NCBI GenBank assembly: GCA_905147135.1
Contig: LR990050.1
Location: 2,244,501-2,308,500, forward strand
DNA: 64,000 nt
Direction of reading: 5' to 3'
From: Blastobasis lacticolella
Taxonomy: Eukaryota > Arthropoda > Insecta > Lepidoptera > Blastobasidae
Shown here: positions 11,166 through 23,800 of the stretch, piece after piece
How the letters are laid out: each line of letters begins with the position of its first letter
Numbering within the stretch: the stretch's first letter is position 1
Notes under the pieces: model-generated
Seen by the model: the letters and a program-made list of their open reading frames with translations, nothing else
Told to the model about the DNA's origin: nothing
Database searches by the model: none
Program-made: the position numbers and the translations under genes

Positions 11166-11883
11166 TGCATAGTGGTGTTGGTTTAAGTACCAACAGTTTT
11201 GTCGCCATAGTATAACATGTTAGGAATTGTAGGTATACTCTATCTGAAGAGTACAATAGCTCTTTCTGAATTTCGAGTTTTTGGTCTAAAATGAATGATA
11301 TCTTTTGTTCTCTGTTTTGAACACTGTCATCGTATGTGGTTAAACGCTTTGTACTCATGTCTTTGTTTTTATTAAAAACCGAAGTATAGAGTGCGCGAAG
11401 ATAACTGCGCGCGGTTGAAAATGCAACTAAATTTGATAGTCTAGTAAAATTGCAAATACCTTACGCAGTGAAGAGTTTATTTTTATCATTGATTTATTCG
11501 TTATGATGCGCACTCTAGTAAATTTATACTGTCTCATATCTAGCCTATTACATGGTAGAAGATTTTTCAAACATTTTAGGGCAAAATTTTGGTAGAGGTT
11601 GCAACACTGGTACTTTGACTGTGTCCCTTTCGGGTATACGCGCTTGTCATATCTATTTGATTCTTGATCCTAGCCGTAGAAACTGTCACGTAATGTCAAA
11701 GTCATAATAGTTTGGTTCGTTTTGTTGTGTTTATCGGTTGATGGGTACAAAACACGAGGGGTTTTGAAAAGGTGCATGCATGTGGTTATTTTATTTATTT
11801 ACTTTATAATAAATGCTGAATGTAGTGATTTGTGTGTGGATTACACTACGATTTAAGCCTGTTTAAAGACACATTGGTACAAA
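11166..11883. other. Upstream region of PWP2
   Basis: Should hold the promoter and 5'UTR. I see no defensible core-promoter motif; no other gene detected. Confidence 0.35.
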
Positions 11884-14800
11884 ATGAAATTCAACTATAA
11901 GGTATGTAAAAAGTGTAATATATAACAATATAAATTTACTTACTTTTTCAAACTTTATTTCTGCCTTAGTTCTGCTGTTTTAATTATATTTTATAACGGA
12001 TGATACTTTCATTCTTTTACGATATGATAATTCTTAAATTAAAGTCAGCTCGATTAGTTTTCATAATTAGAATGATTAGAGAGTATTTTTTATTATATCC
12101 CAGTCGCACTTTCTATAGAACCCTCAAACCAGTCTTGGATTCTCACAATGATTTGTAAATATTTTCAGTTCCAAAATTTGCTTGGCACCGTATATAAGAA
12201 AGGGGACATCGTTTTCTCTAATGATGGAAATTGTATCATTAGTCCAGTCGGTAATAAGCTGACGGTATATAACCTCAAACAGTGAGTATTATTGTTGTAA
12301 GATATTCAGTTAAAACTAAATATTTAAAGGTATAAAAATTTATTGCCCTGCACGGCTAGCACAAGTGTGTTCGCCACAAAGCTCGTGCTGCGAGAGCGTT
12401 TGTTTCCTTCGCTCAATACAAAGGTGAAATAGATAGCAATTCCTATGTCTCCGCCTTTTCTCGCTTATCGCGGGCGTGAGCAACATGTGCTAGCCCTACT
12501 GGTGGCTTTAGTGGGGGATGTTGAGATGGTACGGACATGTACATCAGATGGATGGAAGACTGCCAAAACAGGTACATAGCGTGAAATTGTAAAACCGGCC
12601 ATTAAGAGGATGAAAACATTCACTGATCAGATCTGTAATATCCTCAAAAAGCTTGGGTCCAAAGTGACAAGATTAAAAGGAGATGTATTAAAAGAATTGT
12701 GGATATATGTTGGGATAGGGAAGTGTGTCGGGCCAGCGGTCTCTGCCTACACCACCTGTGGGACAGAGGTGTGAGCTTTATGTATGTATGGCATTTGTTT
12801 GTAACTTGTTGTACTTTATAATCAAAGGTATGTACTAGTACATGCTGTGTAAACCCCAGCGACATGTGAGATCGGTGGCCCGAGAATTACCACAGCAAAG
12901 TTTATGCAAGAGCCAAGGTCTTGCGACACAGGGATGTCGTAGATCGGGCAGGGAAATAGACCCACAGTAGCCAGGATTTATTGCTCTGATGATGATTAGT
13001 GCACATAATTTTATACTACACACACTCCATGTACCCCGATAAGGTGTGACAAAGGAAGTTGGGGTAGGCAGAGACCACATTGTTACATTTGCAGGAGTAC
13101 AATCAGATTACTAATATTGAAGTTTGGTTACAAACAACAAGGCCTTTAGCCTCTCCAAAATTTTGGTTATTTGGAAAGTTTAGTCAAAATGTGATTTGAT
13201 TTGTTTTTCTATCTAACATTGTCATATTTTTAGAAACAAAAGCAACACATTGCCTGTGGAGAGTCATTTCAACTACACAGCTGTGGCCATAGCTCCAAAT
13301 GGATCTGTGCTCATTGCAATAAATGAAAGTAAGTACCCAGCTTTATTTTTTTACTTCTGAAATAATGCAAGAGATTGTAATGTGTTAAAATCTTTGGTTT
13401 TAATACTTTTCTGTATTAATATGAACGTTCTAACTACAAATAAATTGTAGAGTAGGATAATTAGCTGTTCACTGCACCTGACAATAACAAATCCATTAAA
13501 CACAGAATCAGTTAAATAGGTGCAGCCGTTCTGAAATTATGCATGAACATGCAACATTTTGATACCTCGTGTTATTGCAATTTTCGTATGGATTAAACAT
13601 TTTTTAACGTCTATGTTACTAGCTGATAATGTTCATATGATGATGGACAGTATAAAATCGGTTTAGTGGTTTTTGAGTTTATCCATTACAAACAAACAAA
13701 CAAACAGAGAAACAATTAAATCTTTTCTCTTTACAATATTGGTATAGACATAATAAAAGATATATTATATCTACATTATTATGTAAAAACTGTGTCTGTG
13801 CAATTGTACATTGACAATATTACAGAAAAAATTGTCAGAATTTTTTTTTTTTTAATTTTTTGTCTGTTTATCAAAAACAATGCAAAAACCGCTGAACGAA
13901 TTTTGGGGTTTCACAGTTTTATAGCTAGGGGTTCAACATCAAATCTAAGCTATATTTCATCTAATTTGGTTGGGTAGAACCAGAGATACAGCTTGGCCTC
14001 TACACAGTAGTAGCAACCATACATTAATTTTAAATTTAAATAGTCGGGGAGGCAAAAGCTAGACTGCCTAAAATATAATTTCCACCCGGACGAAGTTAGA
14101 CAAAAGCTAGCTATGTGAAGGCATTGAACATTTTATAGAGTTATACACCCACCAGAAGGATTTGCTGGAGTGTGTACCTACTTTTTAATTTAAACAATTT
14201 TTCAGAGGGAGAAGCTCAAATGATTAGCTTGCTGACATGCACTGTCATACACCGGTACAAGTTCAAGCAAGAAGTAAATGCTGTCAGTTTCAGTCCAGAT
14301 GGCAAATACATTGCAGTATGCTGCGATGATACAGGTACCTATAATATTGTACTTTTGTTATACTCGAAAGTTCCATAAATCAATCATTTTTTTTATACCA
14401 CTAAGCGTACGGTGGCAAACAAGCGTACGGCCCGCGTGATGGTACCAGTTAAGCTTATAGTTAAGAACTATATTAGGCACACGTGGGCCACGTACATCGA
14501 TCTGGGTGTGTCAGAGCCCATACATTTTATATGGCGACTAATCGTTTACACACATTAGATACATGAGACACCATCAAACTATGAACCTTAAAAGGAAGGA
14601 AATAGGGTCCAGAATTTATTTAACATAATACACAAAACGGTACAACAAGGACAAAGTCATAATAAAAATGTTAATTTGTGATAATTTCGTATATGAGTCC
14701 TCTTGTTCTTTGCAGTATTCATAATGACAGCACCGCACTTCTTCACCGGGGAGTACCGGTCATTTGTCATGAAGCGAGTATTCAAGAAAGCCCACGACCA

Positions 14801-17800
14801 GGTCACGTGTCTTGACTGGTCATCATGCTCCAAACTCCTCGCTGTCGGATCCAAGGACACCACAACGAAGATATACACTGTTGACTATTTGGATAATCTC
14901 AATATGTTTTCGTTGAGCGGCCACACAGATAAGGTAGTCGGTGTATTCTTTGAGAAGAAGAGCTTAGATCTGATTACGGTTAGCAGGAACGGTCAAGTAG
15001 CTCTCTGGCAGGCCAGTATAGACATGGAGGATCTAGTCACTTCAGCGGTGCAGATATCACATGTTAAGAGAAGGAAAATGCAAAAAGGGGATCAGAGTGA
15101 GGATGACGTCAACGAAAAAGATGTAATCGAGAAAGATAAGGAATATGTAAGTGACTTCCAATTTGCTTTTATTAATTTCTTTATAAGTTAATATTCGGCC
15201 GTGTGGTGTCCGGCAGAGTAGAAAAGCACCAACCCCTTATATTCATGGGTGTCGTACAAGACGACTAATGTTTTCGAGTCTCCATAGTCTGGAAAATGGG
15301 CAGCAGCATTTTCCATTGTTATATTTAAACACTGCGATCTCCAACCCACCTGCCAAGCGTGGAGTTTATGGCAATAACCTCCCCTTTCGTGGGAGAAGCC
15401 CTAAGTCCTGCAGTGGACTGTTCCGGGCTGTGATGTGAAGTTAATATTTAGATTATTAGACTCAATGTCTACCTAATAACCTATCTAGTCAGGTTATAAG
15501 GTATCGGTCGTAAATAATGCACATCGGCTAGTTCGGCTTCGTAGAGCGTCGTCTCTGTCGCACACGTATGAGTAAATACGAAGCCGAAACTATTATGTAA
15601 TATATCTATATGTATAATTAATCGATGTGCATTATTTATGCCCAATACCTGTAACAGGTTCATGGAGTCGTTCCACTTTAATTACCTGATTTGCTAAATC
15701 CTTGATCATATTCAAAACAGACTCCGGGGCCTCAAGGCTTGTGATGGAACCATTGTTGCTTGGCAACTTTGATCCATACAGACAGCAACAACTAACCCGC
15801 CATTAATGTTTTTCTAAACACACGTAGGAATTCTATTATTTTGGTTTTGATTATTGAAAATTATATGTTACATAATATTTCTTCTAGGAAAGTGAGGACG
15901 AACCAGAAAAGGCAGTGAAAGCTGAACCTAAAATTGAGGATAACAAAAAGCTGGTTTACAAGAGGTTGGGACGTCACTATATTGGCGATGCAATCAGGAA
16001 TGCACATCATAAAGTAAAACTAACGGCTGCCCAGTACCATAAAGAAACCAAGATGTTGATCACAGGTATGATATGTCATTGATATAACAGAACCTAACAT
16101 TAAAAAAAATATCTATTAAGTATTTTAAAAATCAAGAAGTTTCACAAGCCACATATCTCCATTAATAATGACATTGAAATGTCTATTGCAGCCACAAATA
16201 TTTTCTCAACTATCTTCGTCAGCCGTATATTGACAAAGATCAATTTCAGTGACGTTTAATATAGTTTTTTGGCTTGATATGTCAGCGCGAGAATCAGGCC
16301 CCAGGGTTCGAAATTATGATGTCAATTATTTAGTTTGATAATTCGCGGATATTTATCAAATCATTTTCTAAGATATCTCATGATAATTTCGGACATTCGT
16401 CCACAAACTGCAATTTATTGTTGCAATGCGCTCGAACTCATTCTAGACAGGGTCTTTATTTATTTTTATTGTATATATTTACCAGTTTATTGTGCACAGG
16501 AAATACGTCGCTATTAACAGCGGTAATAAGCGGCATAAAAGGCGCAACTTATTTCTAAAAGAAATCTCTTCCAGCAGGCCTTCGGAAATATGATGTGATC
16601 TTCAGTCTTTTTTTATATATTGCTCATAAAATGCCATATTCAGCACCCCCATATTCCTTCCCAGGGTTCTCGACGGGCATATTCTTCCTGCACGAGATGC
16701 CGGACGTGAACCTGGTCCACACGCTGAGTGTGTCCGAACACCGAATCGCACGCGCCGCCGTGTCCCCGCGCGGCGATTGGCTCGCCTTCGGGTGTTCCGG
16801 GATCGGACAGTTGCTCGTTTGGGAGTGGCAGAGTGAGTATGGGCTCGTCATTCTAAGTCAAAGTCAAACAAACGCATTGGCGATACTCTTGGTGTCGCTA
16901 ATGTCTATAGGTAATGGTGACCGCTTTCCATCAGGTGGCCCGCTTGCCTGATTGCCTACAGTATGACATAAAAAAAAACAAAAAAAATACAACTTATTCA
17001 ATGAGGAGTTTTCCTGTAGGTATTGTCAATTGGTTTCAAAAAGCATCAATAGATGGCGCTCCTACAATTCTGTTTTTTTTTATTAAATCTGTATGATTTT
17101 GGCAGTGATATCATGCAGCCATCTAATATTAAACCTAAAAATATATTTTTTTTAAATATAAACATAACTTTTAAAGGTTGAACGAAATGTACAAAGACAT
17201 ATTTTATATGATCAAACGAACTTCGCGAAGTTCGATCGATATTATATGAGTCGCTTCATTTAAAGATATAAGATAATTCACAACGTAGTCCCTTTAGCCT
17301 ACAAGGTAGCTTCGCACGTTTATTTAAAGTAAAATCGATTTGTTTTCAATCGATCATTTTTTTTCGATCCTACGTATCGATACAGCCAGCCGCCATTTTT
17401 ACGTCATTCTTTTTAGAGATACTATGCGAAACTTCCCTACGCCTGGGAATATGGGCGGGCGGGTGTTATATCTTCGAATGAAGCGACTCATATAATATCG
17501 ATCGAACTTCGCGAAGTTCGTTTGATCATATATTATATTTCGTCCCTTCATTCTTCAGATATAAGATAATTCACAACGTAGATGTTTGGAGAGGGAAGTT
17601 TTGCAAATTTTAAACAAAATATTAATTATTCATACATTTTAAACAATGTATTAATTATACGGTATCAACCGTAAATTAAACATATTACATAATGGACACT
17701 GCGGTTAATTCATTATTAAGAAAGCAAATGGGTTTAATAAATCGGCCGACATCAGCGATCGGCCTGATATAATATCTGGCGAAAACGCTATGTGCTGGTC

Positions 17801-20800
17801 CTTGCGGCCAGCGCATGGCGGGCCCCGCCGCGGGGCGCCGCCGGCCCAGCGCCGGACACCGGACGCCGGGCACACCGAGCCACAGCACATGGACCCATGA
17901 CACACTGCTCTCTGTCATCACCCTGCCAATCCATTGGCTAATGGTTTGTCCGTGACTTGTTTAGGGTGTGGATTGCACGACAGAAAGAGATACTTAGTAT
18001 GTGCCAGTACTGAGTTGCTCGATTGTAATCAGATACTCCTCGAGTGTGATGGAAGGAGTTATGCGTAAATTAGGTACGAAAGAGCCCTGGATACTAGCGA
18101 CCTGACCCTAATGTTGTAACTAATTATGATTTTAATGCTATTTGAGGTGGTATTAATATTATCATCCTTAAAAGTGATAGCGTTTGTACCCTGTGTGTGT
18201 GTGGTACACAGGGCCAGTAATATTCCTAATGTTCTGGTTAACTTTTTATTATGTTTTATTTATTCGGACGGGACCGAATTTGAAATGTTATCCAATACAC
18301 TCTCGTGGATTCCAAGTGGCAGTATACCTAGGCAAGCTTGGATTGAATTTGAAAGCTCCTTTTAGTGATCGTTTAATTCGAACATCCTAACTGGGACCAA
18401 AATGGGATACGGAGCTGAACGATGATTGTTCAAAGTGTCATACGAAGCATTCGTATTAAAACAATTACTTAAAATGTTATCACAAATTCGTTAGAATCTT
18501 CATATGGATCAGTATTATTCTGCAATCAAAATTGATCAGGTGGTAAAAATTGGTAAGCATATCCAAAGTGATCCCAATCTAATTACGTTTGGTGTTCCCC
18601 AAGGATCTATCCTGGGGCCGCTTTTGTTCCTAATATATATTAACAGCATACATAACCTTAACTTAAAAGGCGACATATCTCTTTACGCGGATGATACCTC
18701 AATATTTTACTTCGGTCATACAATATATACTATCGCCCGGGATGCTCAAAGTGATCTCGATTTACTAAATACATGGTTTCAGAGTAACCTCTTAACAGTA
18801 AATGCTGCAAAAACCCATTATGTCATATTTGCTGCGAAAAACAAGAAAATACATTACTTCGAGCCATTAAAAATAAATAATCAGATTATAGAAAGAACAA
18901 ATAAAGAAAAGTACCTAGGCCTCATACTTAACAATTCCTTAACGTGGAAACCACACTTAGAAAAAGTTAAGTCAAAATTAACATCCTTAACAAGGGCCCT
19001 CCGTAATATAGTCCGCTGTCTACCAAGAAATGTTAAATATCTTATATACAATTCTTTAATTAAACCTCACATAGATTACTTGATTGAAATCTGGGGTTCG
19101 GCTGCTAAATCCAATATCCAATCAATCCAAACAGCACAGAATAAATTAATAAAAGTTTTATTTCATTATGATTATCTGACCCCAACTAATAAAATATACA
19201 GGGATACTAAGTTAATGAACCTTGATCAAACATATAAATTCAACAGCTGCTTGTTAATACATAAAATACTATGTAAAGATATCCATTCCAATATTAATTT
19301 TACTAAAAAGAGAGAGGCACAAACACGGATGCAGCTAAGGAATACAAATGATATTATCCTAACGCCCCCTCGAACGAATTACGGAAAAAGTAACATAACT
19401 TACAAAAGCGCGCAACTCTATAACAATCTTCCAAAACATATTAAAGAGTCAAATAGTATACAATCCTTTAAAAATAATTTAAAATTACATATACAAAATA
19501 ATTGAAATAATTATTTATAAATTGCAAAAAAAAAAAAAAAAAAAAAAATACTTACCAGCCTGGATACCACATCTAGTTTCATATGGTCCACGTTCTTCCA
19601 TAATTCAAAATTATAATACAAAATAAGTACTACAAGTTATAATAACATAACAACGTGGATACCTCATCTAGTTTCTTATGATCCACGTTCTGTTGCAATA
19701 TTGGTCGATTAGGGAATAGTTGCATTGTACCCTCACATAATGGTTAAGACTAAAAAAAAAAATTAATTTACCTACAATTGTCAACCTTTTATTATTGTTT
19801 AGTACGCATCGAAATGTATAATGTATATTTAGTTGTTTCTCATGTAAGTGAAATGTATTTCTTATGAGAAAATAAAGATTCTTTAACCCGAATCAAAATT
19901 GCAAATCGAGAGAAGTGCGGCAAGTGAGAATGCATGAGACTAATCGCATCTACTGCGATAGCCTCCGAGTCCTGTTTGCAGGATAAATAGCGCTCACAGT
20001 CGGCATTGACGCGAGACATGAAATCGGTAATCTACCGATACCTCAATCATAGTCTGTCTAACAGTGTGGACTATCTATCGGTAAGCCGAGTCAGAGAGTT
20101 TCCACTCTATGTCCTTTACTCTCTTGAGTCCTCGTCAACCTTAATATCACATAACGAAATATGCCGCGCTAGATTCTTTGCATAAAGGTATTCAATACTT
20201 CCTTGACAATTTACATAGCTGATAACTGTGGTGTTATCTACTCGTACCAATATAGCACAATTATTATCGTATGATGCAACATTTTTAGGTTTAGTAAATC
20301 CAGTTAATCGGATACTTGAGTTCACATTGCTTTCAACACCCGTTGACCCAATCGTCGCCATAGACGGTTCCCCATTCAGTACGAGAGGCATAAGTGAAGT
20401 TCTCGTTTACATAATGAAGTCCTGAGGGACAATAAAGGGCCAATGTTTTGCGCCCATCAATTAAGATCCTCAAAGAACGTAGAACGGGGGGATATTTATG
20501 CTAAAGTTTAAGTAGCTATTATATTTTTAAATTCATTTTAACAATAGATAATAATTTTTGTGTGCAATCAGCTGTATTGTTGCGCTGGACAAGCTGCTAC
20601 TGACAGCGCAATAAGTTGAGCGAACTTATATTGAGCAACGGGGAAGAGACGAAAATATATACACTGATTGTGCTATAATGTCGCTCTTCAACAGTAAAAA
20701 AAAATTTAGTGAAATTCTCAAAATTAAAATATATAAACACTAGAATTTTACACATATTTTTAGGTTGCAAGTTGCTTTTGTTAACGTTGACTATGAATCC

Positions 20801-23800
20801 GAGACATTGAAGTAATCTGGGCCTCGTTAACATTGCTTAGACATTCCTCACAGTAATTGCCAATGCAAATGATATCGTCTAAGTATAGCACGGATTTTGA
20901 GCCTTGAGACCTTAAGAAGGTGAAGACCTTAGTCGTCACTTTAGTAAACCCTCGCGGGGCAACCGAGATACTAAGACGGTAAGGCTGAAAGTTTGTAAAT
21001 TCTGCCATCGAATTAAAGCTTTTATGGTTCACAATTTTAAATTTATCATATTTAAAAATGTGTTTCTTTGAATTTATTTTGAAATGGTTCTGTGGTCCGA
21101 TGTACGTGGTCGGTATAAATTTATTTGTGATTTTAGATTTATGGTGAATCTTTTTTCCCATTCGGTTTAGGTGCCGGGAATATTTTAGATAAAAATTGAT
21201 TAGGTATGTGGGGCTGCCGCCTGCCCAATGCAAGGTGTTCGGCTGAACACTCTAAAATCGCACCCAAATCTACTAACATTTTAATGGACTAGGGTACTCC
21301 TTCTTTTTGTCAGGAGCAAAAGGTTTGGTATTGGTCAGGAGACAGAATACTTGTCTATACCAGGGGCAACATAGATATTGTGCCACGGACTTATAGAATG
21401 GGACTTCTAAACCGTCCCGAATCAATGCCAACAATTAATTATAAAATAATTATCCGCGACCAACGTGGCGCACCTGAGTCACTTAGGTGACTATGTAGGC
21501 GCGGCTGCGGCGGCCGGCGGCTTCCGCGGCGCGGGGGCTGCTTGGCCGACGCTCGCTGCGGCCCGGTGACGGCCGGCGCGGGGGGGCCGCCCATTTCCCC
21601 GGGCTCGCGTGGCCGAGCAAGGGGTATGTCGATGGAGCCAATTCGCACACAGTACTTCCGAATATCGTTTCGTTTCGGTGAGTGTTACGGACGACATTCA
21701 AGAACGCCTTATCGTTAGGCGTTATTATTATCAGTTTTATTCTCGATTTCGAGTACATAAAATAAAGATCGCAAGAGTATGCGGCGGGCGACACTCAGAT
21801 ATTTGACGGCGATGAATATGGTATTCTCCTCGTTGGAGTACGTGTTGCGGCGCGGATGACCGCAACGAAGGCGCCGAGTCGCCGCCGCGCCGTCGCCGCT
21901 TTCTTGTCGCGGCCGCGGGCGCTCTCGGTTATCGAGCCTAAACTTTATTATTACGAAATTTTATTTTTGAGCCTGGGGTAACTTTATGTTTTCCGGCACT
22001 AAAAATAACTCTTAAGGATCCTTGTAAGGGAGTCACAATAGACTCATACTGTTATGTATTATGTTCCCGTGCTCGGGTTCGTTGTGGAAATTGGCTTCGA
22101 GGGCCCGCACCAGCTGTGGGTGTAACTGTGCGCGGGCGCATCGGACGGCTCCGACGAAGGCTCTTTCGCTACTCTAGCGGCGACGGCGACCTGGGGCAGG
22201 TCTGTTGACGCCTCAGTAGCAAGTAATACCTCTCAGTAATTGCATCCGGAGTTGTGTCGATGTCTAAAACCGCAGACAAATTAATATTATGTCCGTTTTA
22301 GAACAAACGAGTTTGTTTACGAACGAGTGGTCGATTACACCCCCTACTTTACTAGTAGGTACTTAATGCCCCACTGTTTAAAGTATTATTCTCATCGTTC
22401 ATCGAGTGTTCATAATATATTAAGGTGTTTGTATTGATCCCCGATCAACTAAAAACCATTCCGAAGAAAAAACTACGGATATGTGAAGAATGTGGGTATA
22501 TCCACAAAATAAATCCGCACATCCGATTCTCGATCGACGGTGGCGGGTAGATAGACGATAGACCTCTAAATGATTCTTGATCATCAGCAGGTTGAGACAC
22601 TTGGGATTATTGCACATTGCCTTCGTGATGGTTCACGACCAAACTCCAGGCTCTGTGTCGATACCGTCGTGTTGGTTCTCGTCCAACATCCAGATGTATA
22701 ATTTTACCGTCGCGTTGATTCTCGACCAACGTCCAGGTTTTTACCATCGTGTTGACTCACGGCCAACCCCCAGGTTTTACATTGAAACACTCGATTCATA
22801 AATTACACGTATCACATTAAGCGAAAATCGCGTAAAATAGAAACTTACTTAGTTTTAATCGGAATCTTAAGTATCTAAAAACCTCGATCATCACCAGGTT
22901 GAGAAACTAGATTATTGCATATTGCCTTTGTGATGATTCACGACCAACCCCCAGGCGGTGTATGCGTAGTTATTTTATATCGTCGTGTTGATTCTCGACC
23001 AACCTCCAGATGAAATTTTAATTATATTCTTCATTTTTTATTGTATATACATTAAAGCTAAATCACCGGCGCGGCGTGTTGACTCACGGCCAACCCCCAG
23101 GTTTTGTATTAATACACTCAATGCATAAATTATAAAAGTAACTACATTCGGCGAAAATATTGTAGGTACTTACATGAATTTTTATTGGAATTTGAAGTGG
23201 AATCCGAGAATATCGCCACTTTGTGACATCGTATGTTTTTTGCTTTTTCTTTTAAAATACCGAATCTTGTTTTCGGCGCTGCGTTTCTACTTTTGAAATA
23301 AAATTTTAACAATTTGTTGTGCACCACGTGTGCACGATGTGCTCGCTACCTCGCACGAAAAAGGAATGACGTAAAAATGGCGGCTGGCTGTATCGATACG
23401 TAGGATCGAAAAAAAATGATCGATTGAAAACAAATCGATTTTACTTTAAATAAACGTGCGAAGCTACCTTGTAGGCTAAAGGGACTACGTTGTGAATTAT
23501 CTTATATCTGAAGAATGAAGCGACGAAATATAATTATAAAATATAGGCACTATGTTCCATTTTATTACAACCTCTAAAATGGTTGAAAACTATTGATAAA
23601 TACAATATTATCCAATACAACGTACCCAGTGTGTATATCCCCTTTGCTAAGAACCTTTTTCAAGCGATTATCAATTACCAAAATTGTCGAGCCGCCATCT
23701 AGTGAGTGGTTAATAATGCTTTAGATACCTATTGGAAAACTCCTCATTGAGGTTTTACATAAAACACTTATGAATGTCAGTTACAATCACAAAAAATGCG

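Larger units (their letters stand above)
17205..23534 (-). mobile_element. DIRS-order tyrosine-recombinase retrotransposon, copy A
   Basis: Coding direction is leftward. Order from the right: inverted terminal repeat (23330-23534), leader tandem repeats (22617-23102), GC-rich gag-like region (21440-22260), reverse transcriptase (21233-20600, motifs SVAPRGFTKVTTKVF, then YLDD at 20874-20885, then GFIVNVNKSNLQP), RNase H (about 20391-20070, RVDNTTVISYVN...GSIEYLYAKNLAR), tyrosine-recombinase remnant (18480-18110, equivalent to copy B), internal complementary region (17466-17580) and second terminal repeat (17205-17400). Several stops and frameshifts make it non-functional. Unlike LTR elements it has no flanking LTRs or aspartic protease. 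It lies in PWP2 intron 7, antisense to the gene. Confidence 0.85.
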
